64,000 nt of DNA, from contig NC_061061.1 in assembly GCF_021917145.1 (NCBI RefSeq), positions 14,981,705 through 15,045,704 on the forward strand, in the 5' to 3' direction. A program made the position numbers and the translations under genes. Below, in pieces: positions 36,509 through 48,541 of this stretch. The notes under the pieces were generated by a model, which ran no database searches, had not been told where the DNA came from, and worked only from the letters and a program-made list of their open reading frames with translations. Within the stretch, counting starts at the first letter, position 1. The number at the start of each line of letters is the position of its first letter. This DNA is from Hypomesus transpacificus. Taxonomy: Eukaryota; Chordata; Actinopteri; Osmeriformes; Osmeridae.

Positions 36509-37730
36509 ACGGGTACATTACTCTACTATACAGTCATTGTATTTAGTTTATGTTATAAATCCATAGTCAAAGACTGTGTACATGTGCCTTTCATCTAGTC
36601 ACAAGCTATGTGTGTGTCTACTAATAAACATTGCCATTGTAACCTGATCGGTGGATACATTCACCTTGTTGACATGAAGGCTAAGGGCGTATCACTTTCA
36701 GTGGACCTTGGTGAAGGAAATGTGACATTGACATTGCTATTAAAATGTGTGGGTACATTATTATTGTCCCTGGTGGTATTAAAGATTCGACACACCTGAT
36801 GAGTTACTTACTTCCACGCAGTTTCTCATCATCTATTTACTTTTTACCAGGTTATTCATCATTTACTGTATGCTGATTCTGAATCACAGAAACAGAAAGT
36901 TAGGGGTTTCTCTTGTTTTCATTACTTGATATGATTGATTTTGGAGAAGAAAAAAAATTGTTTTGACCAAGTTGGAATGGAATTTTGGCTGAACATTCAA
37001 ATGGATTTGACCTCTTATACGATGCTACATTACTCACACAGTGAGTCATCTACTTTGCCTAAGGTATTCAATTGTTATGGCATTTCCTCTTGTGGGCGCC
37101 CAGGCTTAATATAGTCATTGTTTCTCGTTTTTCCACCACTACTGCTGAAAATGTACTACAGACCAGTTTGTTGTACCAGTGTGTTGGTACTCTATCTGTG
37201 GTCATTCAGCGTTAGGTTTTGTGGCTTTTCAGGGGTGGGATCTAATATACTGTATGAGTGTCAGTCAGTGATAAAAAAGGAAACACCCTTTCCACCCCAC
37301 TCCTTCCCTTCTCACGTCTCTGCTCTGTAACTCTAAACCTGTTGCTCACTGCACTGGAACTAAGAATAGCAAAGAACTAGCTCTCTCTTTCTCTCTCTTG
37401 CTGCTTCTCTTTCGTTTTCCTACCTTCACCCAATTGCCTGAATTAATTCTCTTTCTCTCTGTCACTTTGTTTGTCATGGCGCGTTGAAGTTAGCATGTAA
37501 GATGTGTGAATCTGTGATCTGATTCCAGTTCAGCTTTGGCACATGTACATTAGTGTTGAATACAGTCCATTGTGCATTTCGTGTTGATAAGTGAAACTAC
37601 GATATCTTGTGTAGAGCCATTAAGCAGTGAGCTGTCTCAATAAACAAGTCAAAGTCAGTTAAGTCAAATTGGATATTATCTTCATAATATCTAAACTCAT
37701 ACCCTCTTTTTTCTCTGTCCCCTTTCGCAG

Positions 37731-37823
37731 ACAGTGCCCTCTTCAACAGTGGTGTGTGGAGCAGTGTGTGAGTGTGTGTGTGTATGAGAGAGAGCCGTAG
37801 GAGGCCCCCACCAGTCTGCAGAC
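37731..37823 (+). other. tmod4 5' UTR portion of the first coding exon
   Basis: A pyrimidine tract and CGCAG acceptor end at 37730, followed by 93 bases up to the tmod4 ATG. The gene therefore probably has at least one upstream noncoding exon, whose place I could not determine. Confidence 0.55.
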
Positions 37824-40800
37824 ATGTCGGACCCCCGGGACATAGACGAGGATGCGCTCCTCAAGGGCCTCAGCCCACAGGAGCTGGAGCAACTGGAGTT
37901 TGAACTACAGGATTTGGATCCAGAGGTACAAGCCTGGATAAGGAGGAACACCCAGGGATACTGGGGCTGTAGTCTCCAGTAGTAGGGGATGGAGAAAGAA
38001 TACACATCACATTTGGGTTGGGGTTCATTGACACACAAATGCCAAAGTTTAAAACAGGTAGAGTACCATAACTGTGTACTGTACTTTACCTCAACTGGGA
38101 CGATAACATATAAAGACAAAATGTCTATCCAGAGGGATTTAACCACCACCACATTAACCACTGTTTTAAATCGCTTTGGAAAAAAGTGGCAGCTTAATTT
38201 TTTATTGTATTTCTCAAGACTACAGCCATCTAGGTTGCCATGGTTGCTTTCAGTACAGCCAGATAAAACACGTAGGAAGACCAGCGAGAACAATCTGTAC
38301 TTGTCTCTGCCACATAAACATCACCTCTGCCCTCCCTCAGAACGCCATGCTGCCAGCCGGCTACCGCCAGCGTGACCAGACTAAGAAAAACCCGACAGGA
38401 CAGTTTGACCGTGACGCCCTGATGGACCACCTGGAGAAGCAGGCTCTGGAGCATGCAGACAGGGACGACCTAGTGCCCTTCACTGGAGAGAAGAAAGGTA
38501 GTTAACTGAGCTTCAGCAACCTTTTGAAAACTCTTGAAGGGACATCTGCACTCTAAATACTCAATATGCATAGATTTATGGCAGCATGCAGAAAACAAAC
38601 TCATATTGAGCATACAATCTTTGTGTGTCCATGTGTTGCCATGCAAATGTTACTGGAAGGAAACTGGTGAGAACTCACCATTATTAAGGTTTTTGGTCTG
38701 AAGACTACATCTTTAGTTCTCCCCTCTCTGCCCCTTTCTGTCTCCCTATATTTATCCAGGGAAGACCTTTGTGCCTAAGCCAGGTTCAGGAAAAATCCCT
38801 GATAGTGAACAGATCACCCTAGAACCAGAGCTGGAGGAGGCTCTGAAGAATGCCACTGATGCCGAGATGTGTGACATCGCAGGTGAGACAAACACACACA
38901 CATTTCTTTCATCGAAACTGGAGACTCAATATTTATCGATTCAAGTAAATGCATTTTTTCTTTGACAAGTGAGTACATGCTTGTGGTCCAAATTAATATG
39001 ACGCGGCCATTAAGCTGTAATCTTGGATTTCCTTTCCTGGAGGTCTATTCTTTCATGCAGGCTTGGAGTTACTATGACGATAGCTTTTGTGTTGTGGCCC
39101 AATGACATGATTGTGCTACTGGTCCATTTTATTCCATTGTTTTTGTTGGCACATTATGTGGCAATATTTAGTTAGATCAGTGTTGGGTTCACATAACACA
39201 TTGTAGTTGGATGAAACACCCCCCACTTAAAGACAAACATGGAACCATGGGATGTGGGGCATGGCATCATGGGGGTTCCAATTCCCCACACTCAACAATA
39301 CCAAAATAGGCCTGCATAGGTCCACCAAAGGCAGGGTGGAGTGGGAAGGGAGGAAGAAGGAGAAGGGGGGGAAGGGGGTTAATGAGTTGAATGTTGGGGA
39401 CAGATACTGTATCAATTTTAACCAGACACTGTGGCAATGAACAACTGCACACTCATTTGGACCAACCATTTTTGTGTTTATTTGCTGAGGCAATTGATCT
39501 GCAAAATGTTATTGCGGGATTATGTATTAAGTTAGCATGTTGGAGTTTTTTTTATATGTTTCTCCCCCAAGGTATTTTTTTTGTCTTGGTGGACTTCACC
39601 GATGTACTGTTAGTTTTTTGGCCCACACTGTTATTTACAAAAAGTCCTAATAAAGTCAATGCATTAACAGGAAGTCGGTGTATTAGCAGTAAGCTGATGC
39701 TTCCATGGAAATATTTATAGTATTGTACTGTACTGTATAAATCCATGGATTTCACACAAACTGTATAAGAAATGCAGACTTATTTTTAGCTATGGCACAA
39801 ACAAAAACAATATCTAAAAAGTAAATTGTTCCAAAATTCTTATTCTGTTATGTTTTCTTGTGTTCCTGTGTAAAGTTGTAGTTTCCTGTAGGGTGTTCTT
39901 AAGCATGCATTGGACAGTCACCCAGAAAGTGACAGTGGGGGTTTGGGGGAGTCTAGGCCAGATAGATTAGTCTGTCAGCCCTCTCACTGAGTCCACAGTT
40001 TTAACCATGGAGGGAGCCTAGATGGGGATTAGAACTTCGTTAGCCTCTGTCAATCTTTTGTTTTGGTGTCAGTGGGAGACATGTGTGTGTGTGTTTGTGT
40101 GTGTGTGGTGTATATATGTATGTCAAAGAAAGAGAGAGACACAGAGATATAGAAAGAGAGAGAGACAGAACGAAAGATGTAGACACAGTGTGAGAATATA
40201 AAACGAAGAGTGTGTGTAATCCATGATGGACAGGCTGGCCAGCTCAACAGGAAGGGAAGCTTTTTCCTTAACTCTATTTATCCCGGGAGAGGGGCGAGAG
40301 GGCAGCATGTTGCACTATGAAGCTAACATTGACCAAGGCTGCTCAGAACTGATATGGTGCCGTTGGCTCCTTGCTGCAAGCAGCTGTCTCTGCATCTCTC
40401 TATCGTCACAAGGCCATTCCCAGAGTTTCATGCTCCAGGTCAGGGGGCTGTTGGGGGTATGCTGTCGCAGCAGTTGGTGTGTGACACAGTTTGGTGGAGA
40501 TGGGCCGGCTGCAACCAAAAGAAGAGAAGGCATTTGAAGCACTGCCTCCTGCTGGTGAATCGTAACACTCGCAGAAGCAACAAATCTACTTAAAACTACA
40601 CTGCAAATTTTTTAGAAGGCCATTGTGATTTGCCCCATCTTGCAAAAGGAAACATAGCTGAGCTGTCCCAGCTCAAACACATTGTCGATTTTGTTATTCA
40701 AAGTTCTGATGCCCTAGCTAGTAGAATGCCACTGTACCATACAGTGTTTCTCTGTGCCTATATATGAACTCAAACAAGAAGCAAGACAATCCATCATTTA

Positions 40801-43096
40801 GTGTTGAACCATTATCAACAAGAAAAACACTGGGCTTTTCTACATCCCTCACATAATTGCTGGGTGTCTTAACATTTTAACAGCCTGAAATTTTATTGAT
40901 TTGATTGATTCCCAGGAGGGCAAATTTGGCTGTTACAGCAGCAGAAAAACTTGGACAAATAATACATCTATAATCTCAACACAATGGACATTTAAAAACA
41001 TAAACGACACAAACATATGAGCAAGAAGAAGCAGGAGTACATAAGCAGTAAGAAGTACATGGAATTCTTTGTACTACTCCTTTACTGTTTCCTAGCTACA
41101 GTATGTCCTTTATGAATTCTACATGTACATTTCTAAATAAATACTTATACTATAGTTTTGCTAACTAACAGTCTCCTCAACAATGTCTTTTCAGCCATCC
41201 TGGGAATGTACACATTGATGAGTAACAAGCAGTACTACGATGCCCTGGGCACGACAGGCACCATCGCCAACACAGAGGGAATCAACAGTATGTGGGAAAT
41301 ATTCAACCAGTCTTTCTTTAAAATATCTAGACAATGTTAGCAGTAGGCTTGAGTTTTTTAATTGTGATATAATAACAATCTACTAGAATTTTAGTGCATT
41401 AATTAATCCAAGGACGATGATAGCATTAATGCCCACATTCTAATGTAGACATAATGGTATGGATTCTTCGCATTTCTTCATGGACCTTGATTATGAATAC
41501 CCCACCATAGTAGCTTACTGCACAGCTCCCTCACCTGTGGTACTCTGGTACCTCCAGGCGTAGTTAAACCAGACCCGTTCAAGATCTTCCCGGAAGAGCC
41601 CCCCAACACCACCGATGTAGAGGGCACCTTGCGGAGTATCCAGAAAAATGACAGAAGCCTGACAGAAGTCAACCTCAACAACATCAAGGTAAGGGCAGTG
41701 GTTTCACACAGTATTGGGATCACACAACTTTGGTTTATAAATCTTCTTGAAGGAGTAGACTGGTGTCGATACTACAGTTCCAGTGAGGGGGTAGATTCGG
41801 TTTGAGCTTTGAATGAACTGAGAGCCTTTGAAAGTACTGACTATCCACTTTTCTTGTTTAGGACATACCCATTCCCACATTGAAAGAGATCTTTGAGGCG
41901 ATGAAACAAAACTCTTCTGTGGAGACACTGAGCATTGCTGCTACTCGTAGCAATGACCCTGTGGCCTATGTAAGTTTTCTGTTCATCAGGTGTGATATCA
42001 TAATAAATTAACTTTACTGAATAAAAGGCTATAAATAATGGACATAACAGACATACCTCTGTAGCTACTACCGGTGCTCCCCTTTTCATGAAAGTTTAGA
42101 AAGAGCTTCCTGAAATCAGTTTCTTCTTGTATGTTTGTGTGTGTGCGGTTCAGGCTGTTGCTGAGATGCTTCATGACAACACTACCCTTCAGAGTCTTAA
42201 CATTGAGTCCAACTTTATCACTGGAGAGGGTATGATGGCTATTGTCAAGGCCCTGGCCAACAATACAACACTACTGGAGCTCAAGATAGATAACCAGGTC
42301 AGATATCCCATTTTACTTTATGGACTTACATCTTACATCTACTTGTAACTTGTAAGTAGACTTACATCTACTTACTTATATCATAACATGAGTTACACAT
42401 CATTTAGTAATTTGTAACAACTGATTGCTAATGAATTTCATTACCTACTTTAGATATCCATGTCGTGACAGTTTTCGATTAGATATGTTCTGCTCAGCTG
42501 TTTTAACCAATTCACTCAATTTTGCTTTCCTTATCCATCAACAGAGACAGAAACTGGGAGACTCAGTGGAGATGGAGATAGCCACCATGTTGGAGAACAA
42601 CTCCAGCATCATTAAGTTTGGATATCATTTCACCCAGCAGGGGCCCCGCGCCAGAGCAGGCATGGCTGTCACCAGGAACAACGACATCCGTGAGTGTAGA
42701 GGAATTCACACATAAACCTTTAAACGATTGTCAGGACTACACTTCGAAGCATTCCAATTGTGTCCACAGAAGTACAATATTATTGATAGCACTGTATCTG
42801 GGAAGTGATTTACAGCTGAGAAAGTCAATCATTCTGATTCAACATAAAATGTTGCCAATCCAAGTATAAGCATGTTGATTTCAAAGTTGAATTTGTTTTG
42901 TAAATATGGTGTACAAGGACATGAAGTAGGAATAGAATGTTATGATAACCGTATACTCTTACTTAGAAGTCAATGTTAGTGACCATCAGTAAAGTTTGTG
43001 ATAATGTGTTAGTGTGGTGTCACAGCTCTTGGGTGACAGTCAGCCACCTGGTATTTCTCTCTCTTCCATCCAGTTCGCCAACAGAGAGTAGGATGA
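37824..43096 (+). CDS. tmod4: Tropomodulin-4, pointed-end actin capping protein
   Basis: Nine coding exons (37824-37925, 38341-38497, 38760-38882, 41195-41287, 41558-41688, 41862-41969, 42154-42297, 42545-42689, 43074-43096) give 341 residues; human TMOD4 has 345. Tropomodulins cap the slow-growing ends of actin filaments with tropomyosin, and TMOD4 is the skeletal-muscle form. The N-terminal tropomyosin-binding helix ([20 protein letters not shown]), the actin-binding stretch with [20 protein letters not shown], a second tropomyosin site around residues 105-140 and the C-terminal leucine-rich-repeat domain (about 155-335, with [16 protein letters not shown]) are all present. Family resemblance alone would not separate TMOD4 from TMOD1; the scnm1-lysmd1-tnfaip8l2 neighbourhood does. 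All donors are GT and the frame is continuous. Confidence 0.93.
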
Positions 43097-43490
43097 AGGA
43101 AGAGGAACAACATCCCCCTCTTTCTCTTGGCTATAAATTCAGCCCTTGGAGATTCTGACTGTGAAAGACTGCCCTTGACATCCTTGTGCTAGCTTTGACA
43201 GTGGGGTGCAACGAAGCTCACAAAAGTCCTCATCACATGCTTGGATTATAGCTACACAACTTATAAACAACATCGAGAAGAGCCAAATATTATTTTTTTC
43301 CTTCTACATTAACTGCATTCTGTAGAACATTAAACTCAATCATAAAGCATGTACAGTTCATCTAAATGTGATGTGTCTTTTCTGCTTCCAGAGCATGCAA
43401 TAACGACATCCAACAAAAACCAACAGATTTCCTTAATTCTTGCACATAATGTGGTGCTATAAATAGATGACAAAATATGTAAATACTTTA

Positions 43491-43496
43491 AATAAA
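43491..43496 (+). terminator. Poly(A) signal AATAAA, probable tmod4 3' end
   Basis: A canonical hexamer about 395 bp after the tmod4 stop codon, in an AT-rich stretch. Confidence 0.55.
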
Positions 43497-44946
43497 AAGT
43501 TTGAATAATGTGGTCTGACTGCATGGCTTCATAAACATATAACAAACCACTGCCAAACCATCTATACATTTCTTGTTTATCTGTTCCAAAACAAAATGAT
43601 ACCTTCTTTGTTTAACATTTTTGGTTCAGAAGGAAAACGATGTAAGATCTCAAGTATGGTACTTATGGGCCTGAAAAAATCAAAGTTAATTTGTTGTAAT
43701 CCCTTTACCTCTAAATCAGTTCACTCTTAATTTCCTCAGTCCTCCTGGTGTGCACCCCCAGCACCTGACCTATTTTTACAACCCTCTCACCATATACCCC
43801 CAAGCCACTGTCCTGTCTATGTAACTCAGTCCTCTGGGCTTGAGTTTCCCAGTTCCAAATATATGTAACAACTTTTCACAGCTCTGGAGCAGTGAGGGAC
43901 ATGCGCAAGTTGCCAACATAAAAATGATGAACTCATGAAGAAACAGCTGCTAACCTTTGAGGATTTTCACAGTCCTAAAGGAATCCACAGGCTTTGAACA
44001 TTTGACTTTCAAGAACATCCTTCTTTATGCAAGCGGCAGATGATTTTCACATGCAGTCTTGCATGGATCATGGTTGCATTGTCTTGTTTACATGGTGACA
44101 CTTGGCATAGAAACCAGTGTTCAATGATTTAAGTTCAGTATTGCCATACCATAATTTATTTTAGGAGGTATTTTTCCTTTGATAATTGTAGCACAGGAAA
44201 AAACAGGTATATTTATGGAGACTAAATGCAGGATAACATGCAGACTATGTTGTGCTTGACCTACTTTATCAACTACCCAGCTGAGAGGTGCCCGGGAACG
44301 ATCCGTTTCAGGTAAGTTCAAAGTTTCTGGTTAGCAATCATATATGGAGAGTATTAGAAAATCAAAGGTAATTGTATTGATTTATACCACACACAAACCA
44401 GTCAGTTTGTGCATGTCCAAAGATACATCAGTCATTAACAATCATTCACAGTATTTGCTTAAAAAGTTTACACCATCCTGTTTTTTGTTTTTTAAACCAA
44501 CCCATTCATAAAAGTTAGCTTAGACAGATAACAGATCAATAAGACATTATTCTACATCCTGAGACAATCACATGCTGAGTTCCAAAAGGACAGAGCGACT
44601 TTGACACATTATCAATTTCTAACTTATGTGAAGTCCACACAACCCTAACTGAACCCAGGGATATCGAATTCAAACCAACTGGTGATATGAGTAATAACCT
44701 TCCGAAAAATGTTAACCGGTGGCTCCACAACCTAAATTAGCAACTATATTGGCCATCTGATGACTAGCTGATTTATAGCTAACTGACAGGGGGCGTAGTT
44801 TGAAGGTGTTGGGACAAAATACAATAGGAGAAAGAGTAGGACACAAAAGGGACTGAAAATAGTTGCTGGCAGGTGGCAACAGTGTTTGCCAGGTGGAAAG
44901 TCACTGTGATCATCTTGCAACAATCTTTGTTAACACTTTACAACAG

Positions 44947-44952
44947 TTTATT
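44947..44952 (-). terminator. Poly(A) signal AATAAA, probable scnm1 3' end
   Basis: TTTATT on the plus strand, about 130 bp past the scnm1 stop on the minus strand, giving a short 3' UTR. Confidence 0.5.
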
Positions 44953-45079
44953 TTCTAGGGTCAATACAAAAATGGTTGTTGTTGTTTTTTATCATCTTCT
45001 GGTCATATATTATTTAAAAAACACAGTAGTTTTAGCTGATTTTCCCTCCAATGGGCTTTTGGAATCACTAACGGTAATG

Positions 45080-46910
45080 TCAAGGCTGGTCGTCTGGTCT
45101 GTTATTGGTTGAGTCACCGGGGGAAGACGGTACAGGAGCAGGTTCCTCTTCATCTGAATCAAACTCCACATTCTCATCCTTCACCCACTGACCACTTCGA
45201 TCCTGCAGCCACCCTGCACTGTTGATGATACAGAATAAAGAATGGTAGAAAAGGAATAGGGATGAATACTAAGAAAGGCTATACTGACACCTAGTGGTGT
45301 GATTTACAAGTAAAGGAAGAAAATCATAAACACGGTAAAAAGCTTGACTTGAATTCATGACCAGAACACTGTAAGCAGTACCTTTTCAACTTTAGATAAT
45401 GCTCCAACTCTCGTCTTCTCTGGGCTGTTAATTGTTCAGACTCATGGGACACTGTTGGATCTGATGTCTTCGACTCATTTTTCCTCTCAGATGGACACAA
45501 TCCCTGATTAACTGTTGAAATACATAACAATGGTCCAACTAAAGAATTTGTGAACATTCATGAATACACTCATGCATTGATATAACCAGGTTCCCAAAAC
45601 AATCATGCTGTAGACCAGGGGCTGTCCAATCCTGCTTCTGGAGATCTATAATATCCTCCTGTACATTTTCACTCCAACCCCTGTTGAAGCAAACATGTTT
45701 CAGTTTGTACTTCATCTAATTATTAGAATCCTGTGTGTCCTATTAGGGTTTGCATGAAAAGCTACAGGTCAAGCAGCTCTACAGGAACAGGGTTAGGCAG
45801 CCCTACTGTAGACAGTACCTGTTGGTGTGCTGTAGGCTGCATTAATTGAGGGTTGCTCTATTGTTTGGTGCTGAGGTGATGATGTTGTGCTGGAAGGGCT
45901 GATATTAATCTCAGAGCCTGAATTTGCTGGCCCTTTTTCAGACTTTGTGCTGGAAATAAATATTTTAACAATTGTTTTCTGCACAGTTTGACTTTTGAAA
46001 GTGAACCAGAGTAGTACACCGGTGTGTAAAATTTGTAATCACCATACCTGGTCTTTTTATGGCAACTGTTGTAGGGTGCAGTTTTCAGTAAGGCATGATG
46101 GGCAATCTTGCGTGTCTGTGTCAGAAGGGGGGCTAAACAGGAAGGTTCCTGGGAACAACAAAATCACAAACTAATGCCTTACAATGATAGTGGGCTGTTG
46201 ACTCCTATACAAGAAAAAACTATCCAAGTTTTACCTGTCTACTGTCCTCAGCTAGAATATAGTCCTGATGCTGCCTTTTTGCTATTTCATTTTGCAGTAG
46301 TTTTTTCTGTCCATAATACCACTTAATTCCTGAAAAATATGTACTGTGTAAGCAAGTTAAATCTCCACAGATAGTAGTATCCTGTTACTTAACAATGAAA
46401 AATGTTTTGCCGTCTCTCTCACCTTCAAGATGCCGTTTACCCTTCCGGTGTACTGTTAGCATGTCAACTGTATCAAAAACAGGACGGTAGGAGCACACAA
46501 GGCAAGTGTATCTGAAAAGGAAATTGAGAATCATTGATAAATTATCACACTACACATGCATGCAGGCTTCATGGTCTAAGCATCGAGCTAACACGCCGCA
46601 ATATACTCCCCACCTTCCATTTTTCAACAAGGCTGCTTCGTCTTCTGGAATAAAGTTAGATAGGAGATCTGCAACACGTCGTTTCTGGAAAGTAATCGTT
46701 TGGATACAGACCAGGCAAATTAGACTTCCCAGCTAGGTAAGTGGCTAATACTCTCTAGCTACAAAGCTGAACAAACAAGTAAAATATGCTGACAATTAGC
46801 TAGCCGTAGAGTAGAAAACGTTTTAAATGATTAGACTATGTGAAAACCACATACAGTACCTTCAGAATATTCAGTTGACTTGAGTCATTGCCTTCTCGTT
46901 TGAAAGACAT
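45080..46910 (-). CDS. scnm1: SCNM1, sodium channel modifier 1 (minor-spliceosome factor)
   Basis: Eight coding exons, high to low: 46860-46910, 46614-46684, 46423-46511, 46235-46329, 46048-46148, 45819-45949, 45382-45511, 45080-45218. They encode 268 residues; human SCNM1 has 230. SCNM1 was found as a splicing modifier of a sodium-channel allele and is now known as a U12-type spliceosome protein. The start MSFKREGND and the following KKRR(V)ADLLSNFIPEDEA follow the family. One zinc finger uses Cys44, Cys47, His62 and His68 (YTCLVCSYRP, HRKGKRH). LLTQTRKIAHHALLK matches the central block, and the C-terminus WVKDENVEFDSDEEEP is nearly diagnostic. The Ser/Thr/Pro-rich part in exon 6 is longer than in human. 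A MITE lies immediately beside the exon 6 donor. It shares a divergent promoter with lysmd1. Confidence 0.93.
45616..45805. mobile_element. Short hAT-type MITE with perfect 8-bp target duplication
   Basis: The element is 190 bp and flanked by identical CTGTAGAC copies at 45608-45615 and 45806-45813. The ends are imperfect inverted repeats (CAGGGGCTGTCCAATCCTG against TAGGGCTGCCTAACCCTG after reverse complementing). The duplication fits the hAT preference nTCTAGAn loosely. Related sequence occurs at 49680-49866. It lies in scnm1 intron 6, with the right duplication touching intron position +6. Confidence 0.88.
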
Positions 46911-47519
46911 GTTTATAGGCTACGCTTTATGTAGCGTTAGCTCTAACAGACTGACAGACTACAGTGAACGTGTTAATGTTTATTTCCGGGTTTTTGAAGA
47001 AAGAATTGTGGGATATGGGGTCTAATCACAGTGAGCATGCCATAGAGTTGGAGCATGCTAAGCATGAGACGAATTCGTCAATCGTTGAACTTCCTTGTTT
47101 GTTTTTAGAATAACATGAAGATTGCCATTGAGATATATAATACACAACACCTTATTCCGTAGCCAACCTTAGAGAATTTCGTTCACATTTGATGGTAACA
47201 TGCTTGCGAGCAAGCCTAGTTTATTGAGATAATCAGTGAAGTACTAGTAGTTCAGCGTGTTAAACTGTCCGAAGTCGAAATACCAAGAAGTTAGTTAGAC
47301 GAATGCTAACGCGGTGCGGTATTATTGCTAGCTCTAGCTATGTGACAGAGACGAATAGTTTAGAACTATTGCTAGGCTATTACGTTTAGCTACGTCTCTA
47401 GTTAGATTAGCTTGCTAACCTCCGTTTGCATGACAAAGCAGCTGACGGATCTTGATGGACGCAAGGGATTTGCAGAAGGCTGAAACCACCACACCATATG
47501 TTTCATGTAAAGTCTAGCT
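46911..47519. promoter_or_regulatory. Bidirectional promoter between scnm1 and lysmd1
   Basis: Only 609 bp lie between the two start codons, which face away from each other. Human SCNM1 and LYSMD1 are likewise divergent neighbours. There are several CpGs and AGCTAG-rich stretches, but I see no TATA box placed convincingly for either gene. Shared control is inferred from the spacing. Confidence 0.65.
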
Positions 47520-48541
47520 ATGTCTTCCCGTGTCAATGAATGTGCTCCCCTACCTACGAGTGGACTACGGTGTTCCCGCACTAGGTCGTATGGTAGTCTG
47601 GTTAAGTCTTCTCTTTCTCCACTTCGCCAAAGACGAATTGAACATCTAGTCCAACCAGGGGAGACATTGCAAGGACTTTCCTTGAAATATGGAGTATCTG
47701 TAAGTATAAAGCTTAGTTAGCAACGCTAATTAGTGCTAGATTATTTAATTAATGTAGTTACCTTTTGGTTGTCTTTAGTGTGCCTTGGAATTATATGGGA
47801 CCTGGCTTTCCCACAACGTTGTAACCTTACCTGGAACTATGTTCTCTCTTACAGATGGAAGACATTAAAAGAGCAAATAGGCTTTACACCAATGACTCAA
47901 TATTCTTAAAGACATCTCTGTCTATCCCAGTTTTTTTGGCACCTGGCTCTTACAATGGACCAGGTTTAGCTGAGGAGAATTTGAACCAGGCAAAGGACAC
48001 CATTTGCAACTCTGACCAACATCTGAAGCCAGTGAGAAACTCTGTAAAGGAGGATTGCCTTGAAGAAGAACTTTCGCCAATGGATTTCTTGAAAAGGATG
48101 GACAGAAGGATTAACCAGTCTAAGCAGGCCGCTGTCAAAAAATGTCTAGAAGGAGAAAAAAGGTAGCAATAAGTGTTATTCCACATATTCTGTATTCTTA
48201 AGCATTATGGTTTGAACTGTTTTAAGAGAAGACATGTAAATTCAAAAAATAAATAAATAATCAGACGATCATGTGCTGTGAATAGTATTAAGCTTTTCCT
48301 TGCCAAATATCAGTGACTTTAATGGACTGTTTCTGTGACTGTCTCTTTTCTTCATCACAGATTTGCCTCTCTGGAAGCAGCTTGTTCCAGCAGAGCACCA
48401 GACCGCAGACTCACAAGGTCCCGAAGTGCAACTTCAGCTTCAAGAATACACCAGCAAGCAGTACTTGGGGCTGTGCCCCTAACTATCACCAGATGCTCTA
48501 AGAAACTAATAGATCGAGAGGAAGAGATCTTTGAGTTGTGA
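47520..48541 (+). CDS. lysmd1: LYSMD1, LysM and peptidoglycan-binding-domain protein 1
   Basis: Three exons (47520-47699, 47855-48162, 48361-48541) encode 222 residues; human LYSMD1 has 227. A Ser/Arg-rich N-terminus is followed by one LysM domain (about residues 40-85): HLVQPGETLQGLSLKYGVS, the exon joint, then MEDIKRANRLYTNDSIFLKT and SLSIPV. The next block, ELSPMDFLKRMDRRINQSK, and the Arg/Ser-rich end are also family features. The intron after KYGVS splits the LysM fold. No signal peptide or membrane segment is visible, so the protein is intracellular. LysM folds bind N-acetylglucosamine polymers in other proteins; what vertebrate LYSMD1 binds is not established to my knowledge. Confidence 0.93.

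Larger units (their letters stand above)
17041..37730. other. Gene-poor interval between mcl1 and tmod4
   Basis: Over 20 kb I find no coding exon with both family resemblance and good splice sites. The longer frames (20907-21269, 23704-24033, 28880-29317 on the minus strand, 31171-31599) look like chance. Contents are dispersed repeats, two SINEs in the same orientation, (CT)n tracts, a minisatellite, a short palindrome and a CpG-richer patch near 22.5-23.1 kb. Untranslated tmod4 exons and muscle enhancers may be present but cannot be placed by eye. A possible noncoding exon ends at a GTAGGTGAG donor near 33.31 kb; that is speculation. Confidence 0.55.
43097..45079. other. Convergent tmod4/scnm1 3' region
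   Basis: The tmod4 3' UTR probably ends near AATAAA at 43491-43496. On the minus strand scnm1 probably ends near AATAAA (plus-strand TTTATT) at 44947-44952. Between them I see no gene and no clear mobile element. Confidence 0.55.

Noticed and set aside
37697-38293. 198-codon minus-strand frame
   Set aside because: Antisense to tmod4 exon 1, whose plus-strand frame is clearly tropomodulin.
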